Under the pieces are notes generated by a model. It did not search any database. It worked only from the letters and a program-made list of their open reading frames with translations, and was not told the DNA's origin. This document shows positions 46,996-60,043 of a DNA stretch of 64,000 nt, piece after piece (within the stretch, counting starts at the first letter, position 1; each line of letters begins with the position of its first letter). Origin of the DNA: Blastomyces gilchristii SLH14081 (lineage: Eukaryota > Ascomycota > Eurotiomycetes > Onygenales > Ajellomycetaceae). The stretch spans positions 585,475-649,474 of the forward strand of contig NW_003101659.1 in assembly GCF_000003855.2 (NCBI RefSeq). Direction: 5' to 3'. The position numbers and the translations under genes are program-made.

Positions 46996-48473
46996 GGGGG
47001 GGGGGGGTGCACCTCAAGGAATGATGTGCATGAAGCTGACGAACCGATGGAAGATCCTACACAAAGATGGGGAAATGAAGAAGCTTGATAGGATGAGGTC
47101 GAAATAAGGGGCAAATGACGGCGCTCATATCCAACCAAGTTCACTAATTTTATTTTAGAATCTCCAATGTTTGAAATCTCTCTATACTATTTTGTACCTT
47201 TGCTACCTACCCCTTTATTGAGCCCTCCTCCGCTAGCACATTTCACAAGGTCCATGTACCCATCGGTACAGCCGATGAAAAAGGGAGGTCAAGTCGTCCA
47301 GCCCACATTATTTAATTGTACCGTGCCTCCGTCACCACAACTGGGTGGAATCAGCTGGATGGATGTCCGCCGCAAATATATATATATATATATTAATATT
47401 TTGAGCCCCCGTCCAGTAATACCCGAGTTAACGTCAAATATGGGCGGGCATACATAAATAGGGAGCGGGCGCGGCGGGTGCAAAGAGATCGTCACAAATT
47501 CCCCGAGCACCAACCATTAGGCCCTTCCCTAGTTATGTTTCTTTGATTGAGACGGCCGCTATGAAATTTCCATGATATTGGTAGTATATTATTAAACTCT
47601 CTCTTGGCTATATTGATTTGGTTACTGCGGTCCTTCAAGCATCCGCTTTATACAAGAGGGAGGGGAGGGGGGGGAAGTGCTTGTGAAAAGTGATGTATGC
47701 AGGGATTCCCCTACAACGTGTATTTAAACTCTCAGGTTATTATATTACAATTAATCATTTCTTCTCTCAAAACATATTAACTTGTGAAACTGCGCAAAAT
47801 AAATAATAATACATAATATATGACAGACAGAAAAATAGTAATGATCAGGAAGTGAGTGAGCAGAGTGAATACTTCCCAGCTTTGAGCGCAAGTCTGTATT
47901 GTACTGTATTTCTAGAAAATAAATTACATCTGTAAATCCCAATCCATAGTTACTAATTATTATGCGCGTCACACTCATGAATAATAATAGTACGGAGGGT
48001 CACTAACTACTTTACCGGGGTACGTACACCTGCGTCTGCTCCGGATGAATGTGTGAAACTAATTTTCTTCAGGAGAAGACTTAGCAGGGTTGCATACATA
48101 ACTAAGTTACCCTTCCCATTCTCATTCCATCCCATTCCTTGCAAGCGGAAGAAAAAGAGAGTTCAGGCACTACTACTGTGCACTGGTTTTCTCCTGAAGC
48201 GACCAAGGATGAAACATAATAAGTTTACCCAGGCAGGCTGTGGCAAGAACTATATAGTACAACTGATGCAGAGAAGAAACGATGTGGATATACATACATA
48301 GTAGAATAATATATAGATTTCAATATCAAAACCATCATCTATCGTAAAAATCACATACTCTGATGATCAAAGACATTGAAGAAGGCACTTGATAAAAACA
48401 AAACACACGTGCACAAACAACTGTTGTATTGAAAAGCAGCAATATTTGCTCTGAATTGTTGCTACATTATTTA

Positions 48474-48566
48474 AATAATAATAATAATAATGATGATGGT
48501 TAATTATCCATGTGGAGTGGACATGATTATTATTATTATTATTACACACGCACACACACACACACA
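48474..48566. repeat. inverted AAT / ATT arrays with (AC)n
   Basis: (AAT)6 at 48474-48491 and (ATT)6 at 48526-48543 are reverse complements separated by 34 bases, immediately followed by an AC array (48544-48566). The arms could pair into a stem of about 18 bp. Confidence 0.9.
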
Positions 48567-50159
48567 TATGCCAAAAGATCCCTGTATTCATATTTCATCA
48601 AAGTTTCATTTCCTCGCTTGATTGATTTCATGATTCCTTTGCAGCGCTTGCCTTGCCGTCCATCACAACCTAAACGAATCGGGACTACGCAGCGTACTAT
48701 TTAAAATATCAAACGGCGGATCAATCTTGCTTGGCTAATTTCCTGGTTTCAAGAGGATGCGCTTGGCTCCTCTTTTGAGAGTTATAAATAACTATGGCAA
48801 TGATATCAATTTGTGTACGGAGTAGTTACGGAGGATAAGGCGAGCCGAAAACTGTTGCCAGCAGACAGTTTTAATTGAAAAGGATAAAAAACTTTATCTC
48901 TTTTTTCAATAAAGATTGGAAAATGATAGAAATAAAACACTTATTTTAGAGGGTGTCATCTTCCGTAGGTAGCGTCGAGTTTGATGTTTAATTTTTCGCC
49001 ACATTGCCACGCTGTCAATTCTTGACTCAGTCATGGAGTTGCTTTGATGAGGCTTCAGCCCTGTAACGAAACGTCTGGCACCTAACTTATCGCAGGGCCG
49101 GGTCGGTTGGGATAAACGGTTTTCTCTTTTTCTTTTCTTTTTCATGTTTCCTATCTACCAGCTTTGCTATTAGATTCCCTCTGGAAGAGGTTCAAAGATG
49201 TTTAAAAAGAAAGAAAAAATCAAGGCCCCTTTGTTTTAAGGTACCCGCAGCAAGCAGATAAACAAGATTTTTGTCTTTCTCTACAAACCATGTTTCCCAT
49301 CCAGAGGGGCCCTTGTGCTGCGCGGTATTCCCAGGGTTTATTTTGATTTTCCCTTTTCGCGAGTTTTCCCCTAGTTCTAGGAATTTGGTAGGGATAATAA
49401 TAGAAATTGTGGTTAAGGGGACTTTCCGCTGAGCTTAGCAGTGAGCTACTACTACACTATGGACGCGTTGATTATCATTCTTTGCATCTGTAGTAGTTAT
49501 GTATGTATGTATGGCACGGTGCTGCTGGAGATGATGTGATGCTTGGACTGGTTTGATGTTGATATTCCATCCGTCTATTTTGTTCATTATTTCATTCATT
49601 AGAAGGCATCGGGGATTTCCTAAGCATTGTTAGTTAACCATGGCAGGGATGGGATAGTGATTTGTGTATGGGTGATATTTGGGGGAGAGACTTGAGCCGC
49701 CGTCCTCTCAGACTCTGCCAGGTCATAATTAGTTACCCGATCCAGCCATCCCCTTCGACCTTCAATCCTCGCAACTCGCATCACTCAAGTCAGTCAGCAG
49801 CCAGTCACTCATCTCCTCTCTTACATTCGCTCTCTTGGTGTGCGCACACTCTCTTGTATTATTATTCTGCTCTTGTAGTTGGTGCTGTTGCTGTTGTTGT
49901 TGCTGCTGTTGTGGTGGTGTCGCTGTCTAGTAGTAGTAGTAGTGGTGGTGGTGGTCGATCCCCTCCGTGCTAATCCTCACTTAACCCGCGCCCGCCGCCC
50001 GATTCGTTATTGTCCTTCCTCCACTTTGGCTGCGACTCTCCAGCTCAACAACTCACCCTCGTTCCTTGTCCGTCCATCCCATCGGTCTCTCCCACCTCCT
50101 CGTCGTCCTCCTCCTCCTTTCCTCCTTTCTTCTTCCGCCTCCCCTTTTTCCCTTTTTTT

Positions 50160-50179
50160 CCCCCCCCCCCCCCCCCCCC
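50160..50179. repeat. poly-C tract (20 nt)
   Basis: Uninterrupted C run inside a CT-rich block (about 50100-50230) upstream of the kinase gene; a G-rich strand forms on the opposite side. Confidence 0.95.
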
Positions 50180-51160
50180 TTTCCCCTCCTCTCCCTCCTT
50201 TCTCTCGCGCGCCCTTTTTCTCTCTTCAAAGACCAGGCCGCCCGGTCGGCTTCTCCAGGTCCTACGGCCGTTCCCTTCTCCACCCACGCCCCCTTTCGTT
50301 CCCTCGGTCCTACCGTCGATCATGCTGCTTTGGGTCGACCCGATATCCAATCGTACCCTCGACTAATTCTCGCTGCTCTCCCAAAGCTCTGATTACTGGA
50401 GCCTTGTCACGTCCGTGTTCGTCGTTTGAACCATCCCTCCCATATCGTCCCCTCTCGTCGTCCTGCCAGCCAGCTGCCATCACGTCAGGCATCGCCCGCC
50501 AGCGTATCGTGTCCAACCAATTGGCACCCGCCTATCGTTTCGCGCCCTGGGACCACAGACATCCTGTTTCCATCACCCATCACCCACCAGGCAGGGGACT
50601 TACGTACTTTACGCTCATTCAGTGCTCTGTCTGTGTGTGTACCGTAACGGAGGTGGAAAATAAACAAAAATAACCATCGGGTTGTCTTGGTGCTCCTAGA
50701 TACAGCAGCGGAAGGCACGTTTGGCCACGGTCCACCACCCACGCAAGCAGCAAACAACTCTCTTGTTGTCTCAATTTCTCGCTGTTTCTGCTGCTGAGGC
50801 ATCTGTTGCTGGTCTAACAGAACCACCCAAACGCGTTGCCGGTCGATTTCACTTTTGTTCTCTTTTCTTTTTTTCCTAGTTTTCCTTGTGTTGTTGTTGT
50901 TGTTCCCTCGAAGTGTTGTCCACGCTTTTCAACTGAACCACGCTCCAGTCGAATCCGGATTTCCACCCAGCGTGCAATTGGACTTCGCCTTCACACGCCA
51001 AACTAAACAACAAACTACAACGAGCAACACAACGCACTGGCCGGTTCACATCTACCAATTGTGAATCGTCTCAAATAATCACTCTCACGGGACGCGTTGA
51101 GAAAACAATTGTTGCGTCTTACAATCTTTTACTGATGATTTGGACAACTAGCAACTATAC

Positions 51161-51168
51161 TCTATAAA
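51161..51168 (+). promoter_or_regulatory. TATA-like element upstream of kinase
   Basis: CTATAAAC about 195 bases before the kinase ATG. It is a weak candidate only, because the pyrimidine-rich stretch further upstream may itself be transcribed leader. Confidence 0.25.
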
Positions 51169-51361
51169 CGTGGGTAAACAAATATTGGGTTTTCGGGTGT
51201 CTGTGTAGGCAAATGTCAATTGCTTGAAGCAAAGGCACGCATCCGTTTCCTTCGAAAATAAAAAGGCAATTGGTTGTGAAAGTGGTAATTAACTTCTGGA
51301 ATACGGAAGATCTAAATCACCACTGTTCACCCTCTTGCTGTTTCATTTTCCGAGGGAAGGC

Positions 51362-54300
51362 ATGTCGTCTGCTATGCAGACAGTCTCCCAGCATAGCACC
51401 ACTCAGTCTCCCAGTCAGTATGCATCAACGGGATCTCCGAGACATCCAATTCACCAAACACCAGTTGGACCACGCCAGTCAAGCCGGCACAGGACTGATC
51501 ATGCTGCCGCACGCAACTCTCCTGTTAGCCCTGACCAATTCTACTCCCCTACCTCTGCCGTCACTTCGACAATGAATTCTCCACAGCATCTTCCACTACC
51601 TCCCTCCACCCATGGTTCCCCTGTTACTCCATCTACAGGCCAAGGGTCCAGCAGTAATACGCGCCCGCGCCCGACGCCCACTCTATCTGATGGCCCTGGT
51701 TCTCCCCCGATCCCCCCTCCCCGCACATCGTCAAATCAACGAAGTCGCACTTCGTCAACTGCTCCATCCGCCAATGCCTCCACTGAACGAGTAGCGAATC
51801 CCAAACATTCTAGGAGGAGGGGAGATGGTACACGAGATCGTGGGGACCGGGATCACACCCATGACACAAACGGCAGGGACATGCCGAATGATGATACCCC
51901 ATCAGGCGCTGCTAAGCGTCGAAAAGGCCCGCACTCGCCTGACGGCCCACAACGAGCTGCAAGTACGCGGGAACCAAGAGACCACGCCTCACCTTCCGCA
52001 ATGGAGACCCGATCTGAGGCCGCAATGGGACCAACTCCGATTCCCGCTGGCATTGAGAAACAGGGAAGCACGGTAATTAATCGGATGGTAATAACAGATC
52101 CCGAAGTCGATATCGTACGAGAAAAAGAACGCCTAGCGGAAGCCCAACCTGCCCCAGATTCCCTGTCAGGGCTGGGCCTTGTAAGCAGTGAGGGTGTCGA
52201 CGATGGAGGCCGTGGTGCTAGAAGCCGACACGATTATTCAAATTCCTCGTCGAGGCGAAAAGAAACTACTTTTGGCGACTATGTTCTTGGTCAAACCATT
52301 GGCGAGGGTGAGTTTGGGAAAGTTAGACTTGGTTGGAAGAGGGACGGCAGCGTGCAAGTCGCAATCAAATTGCTCAGAAGGGACAGCCTTGGAAACAACC
52401 CCAGCCGCCTCCCGAAAATATATCGCGAAATCTCAATCCTAAAAGAGCTTTCACATCCAAATATTGTCCGACTGCACGAGATGGCCGAGACCGATCGACA
52501 TATTGGCATTGTTTTAGAGTACGCATCCGGAGGTGAATTGTTCGACTACATCCTTAACCACCGGTATCTAAAAGATAACCCTGCTCGCCGCTTATTTGCC
52601 CAACTGGTTTCTGGCGTAGGCTATTTGCATAAGAAAGGGATTGTCCACCGGGATCTCAAACTGGAGAATTTGATGCTCGATCGAAACCGCAATATCATCA
52701 TCACAGACTTTGGTTTCGCAAACACGTTCGACCCTACCGATGAATTGGGCGATGAAATCGAATATAACCTGACGAACAGAGAATTCGTGAAGAGAATGAA
52801 ACTAGACCGGCCTAACGCAAAGGGTTTAAGACGTGGTGACCTTATGCAAACTAGCTGTGGCAGTCCGTGTTATGCAGCTCCAGAGCTAGTCGTTACCGAT
52901 TCATTATACACTGGGCGTAAAGTTGACGTTTGGAGTTGTGGGGTTATTCTGGTATGTTTGGTCGAGGCTTTTCGTTTTTGTCCCAATTTCTTTTTTTAAC
53001 TAACATTGATTTTTTGTTCTAGTACGCTATGCTTGCTGGCTATCTCCCCTTTGATGATGATCCTGCGAACCCAGAGGGCGATAACATAAACCTTCTTTAC
53101 AAATACATTGTAACCACACCTCTCACTTTCCCCGAGTACGTCACACCACATGCGCGGGATTTGCTACGGTGCATTCTTGTCCCGGATCCGCGAAAACGGG
53201 CCGACCTCTTCGAAGTTGCGCGACATAGCTGGCTTGCGGAGTATGCACATGTAGTATCGCACATTACGAGTAATACCACTAATGTGGCTGATATCGCGAA
53301 CACCACTGTTCCGGCCGGTAAGTCCTTACTTTTTAGATCGCGGAAAGAAAATATACTCCCAAAACTTTGAAGCCCACTCTCTCTTCATTCCCTTGATAAT
53401 ACGACTGCTAAACGGTTCTACAGAAGACCAACAACAAACACCATCCCTTGCTCGTAGCGCTTCTGTTAGAGAACCTCCCAAAGCCCAGCATCAGAGCAAC
53501 GTGTCTCCAGTGGGAGGTCTCAGCCACCAGCCAGGCAAAATATCACAGGATGATGAAAAGCAAAAGCCAAGAGACGCGAAAAGGAGAACAGTCCAAGTTG
53601 AATATGTGCCACCTCAGTCTCAAACTGCTCGTGGTGACTCAACCACCGCCTCTTCGTCTTTGGGTCCAACGTCCGGTCATGCAGGATTATCTCAAGGGCG
53701 ACCAATGTCTAGTGGTCGAGAACCTCCTTCGAGTGCAGGGGCTGCTGCCCCCGCTAAGGCTACGATAACTTCGAGGTCTAAACCATTACCGAGGGATCCG
53801 CCTGTAAACACCCATCCTACAAGCTATAACACAACGGACCGCCTTCAAGGTAGGCCACAATCACATTCTGGAAACCTAGCCCAATCGATCTCAGACCTAA
53901 CTGGTACATACTCTGGTATTCAAGGTACTTTATCCCAAACGACCCGGCCTCAAACTGGCGGGTCCCTGGCTTCTACAGGTGCTGGCAAATATGACAGCCG
54001 TCTGCCGTCTCGAGGTTCATATAGCCAACCTGCAGCTCCCGCGGTTGCAACAACCAATGTGCAGGGACGACTGGCCCAACCAAAAAATGGTAAAACTTAC
54101 AGTGTTTCTCCGCCGATCGCTCAACAAACTACAGAGAGTTCAGTTGGTCGCCCGAGCACAAATCAGGATTACAGTGCTGTCCAGCAGCAAGCACAAACCA
54201 AGAGCCACAAGCGTTCTAGCACTGTGAGTAGCATTGGAGAGAAGTTGTTCGGGCGATCTGGCTCCATATTCGGTGGACGATCATCTCAGCATGGTCAACG

Positions 54301-55141
54301 ATCAAGTAAACGCTATCCTCCAACGAGTATGAAGGAACCTATTGTCTCGGATGAACCACGAGCATCAATGGACTCGCGTCGATCGATTTCACACTCTTTT
54401 CATCGGAGACACGTTGATTCCAGCCAAGAGCATAGTGCCAAGCCACGAAGATTCTCTCTCTTGCCTGCGTCGTTTTCTTTGAAAGCGTTCTCATCCAGCA
54501 AAGAAACGCCTCCTACTGCTGACTCCCACATCGCCCAGGTTAATGATTCTGTTCACGCTCCAGAGAGTCGAGGACATCAGCAGCAACAGCAATCGCAGTC
54601 TCTATCAACTGCCAATGCTTCCTCGCAATCTCATCATCCACGAGCCGCTGACCACACCCAAGACGAACAAGGATTTGGCAACACCAATGACCAATTGAAT
54701 ATGATGAATTACTCTGCTCAAATCGATCAGCAGTTTGCCGCCCTGCATGGCGACTCGGAACCCCAGTACGAAAGCAACCCTTATGGATCACCTCACATTG
54801 CCGCTGAGCAATATTACCAAGAGGACCCCCGTGCCAACTCTTCTTCGGCGAGATACTTGTCCGAGCCGCAGAGTTCCAGTTACACGGAACAGTTTATGCC
54901 AAGTTATCCGGAAGGATATAATCCGGGCCATGGCAATGGTAACGACTCGCGGCAATCGATACAGCCTAGCCACCAGTCTGGGAGGGGATCCAATGTACTA
55001 CAGAAGAACCATCGCAGGTTCGCGGATGCATATGAGCACGAGAAAGATCCGTCAAATCATTCTGGCAGCTCTGGGGCTGCAAGGAGGGTTATGGACTTTT
55101 TTAGGCGACGGGGCAAGTACCGCGCTGGTGATCATCAGTAA
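51362..55141 (+). CDS. kin4: Kin4/KfsA-type Ser/Thr protein kinase
   Basis: Ser/Thr kinase of the fungal Kin4/Frk1 (Aspergillus KfsA, fission yeast Ppk1) group. In yeast, Kin4 enforces the spindle position checkpoint at spindle poles and septum. Exons 51362-52951, 53023-53317 and 53424-55141 sum to 3,603 nt (1,200 aa). A long disordered Ser/Thr/Pro-rich head (~300 residues) precedes the kinase domain from about 304: glycine loop IGEGEFGKVRLG, catalytic Lys in VAIKLLRR, HRDLKLENLML (~427), DFGFANTF (~448), then an unusually long activation segment of about 50 residues before CGSPCYAAPELV (~504), as is normal for this group. The lobe ends PDPRKRADLFEVARHSWL. The C-terminal ~550 residues are low-complexity Ser/Gln/Pro-rich, ending in a basic RRVMDFFRRRGKYRAG tail. 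Start at 51362 (MSSAMQTVSQ) is the first ATG in frame. Introns GTATGT and GTAAGT are phase 0 and 1. Confidence 0.94.
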
Positions 55142-58100
55142 GAAATTGGTACTTGAGCTTGCAATCGTCAGCTTAGGGAAATCACATGCCACACACGCAG
55201 GTTTTCAGCAGCAGGGAAAAGGGAGAAGTGACGCAGAGATAAAGAAAAAGAAAGATTTTTTGTGGATTGGTATTTATTTTTTACTGGGGAGGATTAAGGG
55301 CGCCAAAAAAAAAATTTGGTGAATGGTTGGAAGCTAGCAGGAGAACAGAGGGAGGTTTTATATGCCCCGCCCCGCAAGAACAACCAACATCCAATCCTCC
55401 CCGATTAATTTCGTCCATTTTGCATATACTCACACACAGACGTTTAAATCCTATTTCGGGGGGGTAGACAGTTACAGCGAGAAAAAAGAGCCCCTTCAAA
55501 GCAAGGCTCTCTCGACTTCATGACGCCGAATCAGCCCCCCTCGACGCTTGTACCACCATATCACATTTACCCCTTTTCCCATTATATGTGTGTCCTTTTT
55601 CGAATTCGAAAATTTTGAGTTTTCTTCTCTTATATGAATTTTATTCCCCCTTGGGCGTGTCTCGTTCGTCTTTTTTTTTTTTTTCGTTTCTGTATGTTTT
55701 TTTATATTTCTTTGTCCATTTCGACTGGGAAAACCGATATTCTCTCCGCCATTGATTGATTGATCTCCCTCTTCCGCTTGAGCCTGATAACTTGCACGCT
55801 TGAACTTGTTTTGGCGAAACGAAAAACAAATTCCCTCTCGAGTTTTCTTTTGTTCCTTTGTTTTTATCCTTTTTTCTTTTGTCTAGGTCCGCTCTTCTCT
55901 GCCATGTCTTTTTCGTCTGCTGTGTCCTCCTATCACACTGTTCCCCCTCTTGTTTTCCTCTCTGGTCTTTTCTTTTTCATGCTTTAGTATTTATTATTTA
56001 TTTCTTTTTCTTTTTCGTTTCTTTTCTTTCCTGTCTTCTATTATCATATCTGGATTCATTCTTCTGTTTCTCTTTTTAATTTTGTGTCAATAAATATCCA
56101 TTGTGCCTCTGTTTTTATTAGTTAGCTTCTAGTTTCTTCACTACTTTTTTTCTTGCACGTTTTCGTTAAAATTCATTACTTTTATTTTCCTTTGTGAATG
56201 CTATTATATGTTCTACTGTTTCTCTTTTCATTTTCACATTCATCTGAATATCTGGATAAATCAAACAAAGGTCTTTTTTCTGCATGGTTCTTTCTTTATT
56301 TTTCTTCTGTCAAATTGCTAACATCTTGTGGGGTTTTCATTTCTCTCATACAACACCTTTAAACCTCAAGTTATTTAAACCCGGTCAATAAATTGACTCG
56401 CCGTACTTTTTTTTCTCACTCTCTCCTCTCTCTCCCTCCCTCTCTCTCTCTCTTATATTGATTGAATTGAAAATCACTTTTACTCTTTCCGGCATGTGAT
56501 CTACCTATATATATTTTTCCTTTGTAACTCCTGACATACGCGCGCGCGTGTCTTTTTAAACAGGTTCTTTCTTTCTTTTTTCTCATGGTTGTCTTCTTTA
56601 AATATTGAGTAATATAGCTATGGACATGCTTTTTTCCGCTCTCTTTTTTTCCCCGCATACTGTTATTAGTATTATTATTAGCTATTATTTTTATCCATGT
56701 TTAACTAAACTCCCTGTCATTCATATTTTAAAATAGGCTCTTCTTTTTCTCCCTTCATTTTTATTTTTTACTTGTTAGTTTTTACTTGTATAGTTTATTT
56801 ATATTTATACTTGGCTACTTGAGATCATTAATCATCTCATATGTCCGATGGCAGGGTGTTGGTTATAGCTTCCAAGGTTATATTCATCTGTCACTTGTTG
56901 CAGTACAGAATACATATTTGTATTCATTCTTGAAAGACAATTGATTATTATAGCTCTGTTAGTTTTGCATTTGTATCTATTTCTCATTTTTTTCCATAAC
57001 TACGGGAAGTTGAGCCGTATTAACAAGAGGCTTTTTTTTATACATGTCGCGCTGATTTTGCTTTTAGTGTGCCAAATGGTAAGCTCTATCTAGCTGCTAT
57101 CTAGCTGTGAGTTATCTCTTTTGAACATTTGAGACCAATTTTTTTTATATATATTTTCTTTTAGTTTTTTCCTTTCAAAAATGGATATTCATTTAGACAT
57201 GCATATGGTTAGAAAATATGGCTGGACGTTAGAAGTCCCGTGTGATATATGATTATGAGCTTCAGCACGACAGAGCCATTTTTTGGCTCTATATCTCTCT
57301 CCTTTATGGGTTTGCCTTCAGATATAGTCAACTGTCCTGAGGTCGAATGCTCCCATGCGGCAGAACAAGAACACATCAAGGGAGCAAGCAGCTACCAATG
57401 TCACTCCTACCACCCATCATCACCGCTTTTCGAATCAGATATCGACTGCCCAGCACGACGCAAAGGATAATACTAACCCAAGCAATAACAATACATTTCG
57501 CAACGAACGCAGCGCAGCATGAGGGACAGACAGCTGTGTTGTACTGGACAGAACGAAGCCTTCCTGGCCAATCGGACCTCCGCCGTCTACGTATCCAATG
57601 AAGCGCCAAGATGCGATACAACTACTGCAGGAATGCAGATACACATTCTCCTCTGCTCGTCCGCTTCCGCTTCCGCTTTCCCCCCCTCTCCTAGTCACAA
57701 TCACGGCGGCATTTCGAGCAGGCAGGTCGATGCGGGCTACCAGAATATGGCCTCAAGCTAACTAACTGCCAAGGCAACTGAATGTGTGTACCCGCGACGC
57801 ACTGCCTATCTATAGGCTATGGGTGAACGTTGAGTGTACTCCGTTCTCTTCGCAAGAACAAAGAATCGAAGGGTGATGTTTCAGCAGGAGGGATTATTGA
57901 ATCGATAGCGGAACGGGGCAACGAGGGAGGACGGGACGGGGGGAGGACAGGCACAACACAACAGCACGTCTGGCGTGAGTGAACTTGTACTCCATAGTAG
58001 GAGGGGGATTCTTTATGCGTTACAGAAGTTACAGTTTTGTGTCCCAGAAACGCCAAAGCCAAGGGAGCTCGAAGTCCAAGTGCGTCACTCACTCGACAAC

Positions 58101-59806
58101 AACAATAATGCGGAAATACGGAGTACACAATCATGCTCCGTCCAGACCTAACTAGGCGCAATTGAAACAGCTAGCCCTTCTTTTTATTATTTTTTCCTCA
58201 TCTTGTGATACATCTTCCATGCCAACGATTGCGTGGCTGTCCCTAGGTCCCCTTCTAGCCATCTATTTTTATCTAGAACTTTGCTGGTTTGACTTCGGAG
58301 AAGGATCTGATAAATAAGACAGCAGCAACTCATGGGATCACACAGCTCAAGGCTAGCCCCATCCCCGCAGCCTACAATGAAGTCCAGAGTTACCCATTTT
58401 GGCCATTTTGGCCCCCCGCGTCCTGCTTCTCGCCCCTGAACCCGCTGCCACGCACAAATCAGCTTCAATAAAATGCGCTGCTGTTCGGGCATGGAAAGCG
58501 AGCTGCAGCTGTGTTATTTTCGCACACAGAGGCCGGAGCCAGACACATACTGTGTAGAAGCCGTCCAAGCTGGAATTGTGCTGCAGGCTCGCATGGTGAT
58601 TAGCTCCTCGGCTGATCCGTTCATTCAAGTTCAATTCTGCTCAGGCCGGCATCTTATTCATGTTTGGCATAGCAAGCTTTGAAAGGGGAAGAAATGGTAG
58701 GATTAAAATGTAAATTGAAAGAAAATAAAACCAAATAAATAAAAACTAAATAAAAAATTCTCCACGAATGGATGCTCTCCAACCTGTGGGGGCATGATGG
58801 AGCAAGTAAGAAAAATACCCCGGCTATGCGTAGTTACCAGAGAAAAATGGCGAAATAACCAGGCTCCCATTTGCCAAAAAGAAAAAGAAAAAGAAAAAAA
58901 AGATTAAGAAAAGGAAGAAACTGGCTCGGAAGTTTGTCCCATCACCGCATAGGTGGGGCATATCACCCGCGGTGCAAGGTTTTCCTTAGTTCTTCCCCCT
59001 TCGCCCAAAGACCAATCAATAGGCCGATAGGCAATTTGGCAGTGCGCGGCGGGGTTATTCTGTTGGCCGAAGTAATAATATTTCGGCGTAGTTTGTATTT
59101 CTTTCGATTTGAAAATTTCTTTTCGTTAACCGGCTTCACTATTGATTATTGGGGAAATTTTTGGTCGTTGAATTACGGTTCTAACGTTGAATATCTGAAT
59201 GTAGATCTTGTTTGCTTCTTGACCGTCTGGGCGATTCTTGGCAGATCTGGGGGAAGCGGGACGAATTATGCTGAGACCAACGTCCCAGGTAAGAATATTA
59301 AAGACAAACAGTTTGGCACGCATTAATTAGTAAATGAATGTGATTTCATGCCTCCTACATAGACTAAAGGAAGCAGAAAGAAAACAGAAGTAAAACGAAA
59401 GAAGATGGATGAGGGGCAGTCATCTCCTTATTTTGATTTCTTGAATTGTAGAGCTATAATATTCTGAGTCGCCTGGAAATATCAGAACTCAGAGGTGGTC
59501 CCACTGTCAACGAAAAATTTGCCAGGCTTCACCCCTCCAGCTCAAGAGTAACGACAGAAGAGTGAACATGAATTAAAGGAAATAGGAAAAAGGGAAAAAA
59601 GGAAAAAAGATATAGAGAGAAGCCAAGGTGACCATCAGCGGTGAGCTCTTCATCCATTTGGCTGTTACAAGAGGCAAGTCAAACGTCTCTTCCAGTACGT
59701 TGTCGAGAACAGAGTCCAAGGCATAGGAGAGAAAACACGGTCCACGAGAGAAAACACGGTCCACGATGGAATATCTAAGCTGAATGACGCTCGAGGTGAA
59801 GGCGTT
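55142..59806. other. gene-free, T-rich stretch
   Basis: About 4.7 kb with no supported gene. 55600-57200 is strongly T-rich on the + strand with many TTTTCTTT words. It contains one TACGGAGTA word (58117), a TTTTGGCCA doublet (58395-58412), and a 19-bp exact tandem duplication at 59727-59764. The first few hundred bases are presumably the kinase 3' UTR. Confidence 0.5.
59727..59764. repeat. 19-bp exact tandem duplication
   Basis: The unit GAGAGAAAACACGGTCCAC occurs twice in direct succession (59727-59745, 59746-59764), just 3' of the small candidate gene on the minus strand. Confidence 0.9.
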
Positions 59807-60043
59807 TTAAACTCCTAACCTGAGAAAGCCGCTTCTGATGTCAGTCGATGCGGTCGAGCTGGCACTCGGGGAACGGGTTATTTTTTGTGGTACGGGGGTG
59901 GCCGAGATTTCATTGGCAAACGAGGGAATTTGAGGGCTGAGGGGAGTAGGCGTTGTCGAATTCACTCCCCGGGATTGTGCCATAGGTGATTCCTCTTGTG
60001 GGACGAGGATGAGGAATTTCTGGGTTTCGGTGTAGGAATACAT
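59807..60043 (-). CDS. small hypothetical protein (candidate)
   Basis: A 78-aa frame starting MYSYTETQKFLILVPQEESP, with a Ser/Thr/Pro-rich middle (NSTTPTPLSPQIPSFANEI) and a structured-looking end (STDIRSGFLRLGV). The frame is open further upstream to 60151, but the 60043 ATG gives the more natural N-terminus. Codon choice (ACC, TCG, GCC, CCC) looks coding compared with the surrounding T-rich DNA. I cannot name a family. A spliced upstream exon is possible. Confidence 0.4.
   Translation of the reverse strand: MYSYTETQKFLILVPQEESPMAQSRGVNSTTPTPLSPQIPSFANEISATPVPQKITRSPSASSTASTDIRSGFLRLGV

Larger units (their letters stand above)
46996..51361. other. long intergenic region plus kinase leader
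   Basis: A G12 run follows the ankyrin stop (46996-47007). Also present are a TA repeat near 47378-47392, an AAT/ATT/AC microsatellite cluster (48474-48566), a TACGGAGTA word (48816), GTT/GTAGTGGTGG triplet-rich sequence (49880-49955) and a C20 run (50160-50179) within a strongly pyrimidine-rich block. The last 1.5 kb resembles a long 5' leader of the kinase gene. No protein-coding gene is supported; long frames here are low-complexity. Confidence 0.5.

Noticed and set aside
49879..50673. 264-codon frame starting with a Leu/Val run
   Set aside because: Arises from triplet and CT repeats in the kinase leader; no domain and strongly low-complexity.
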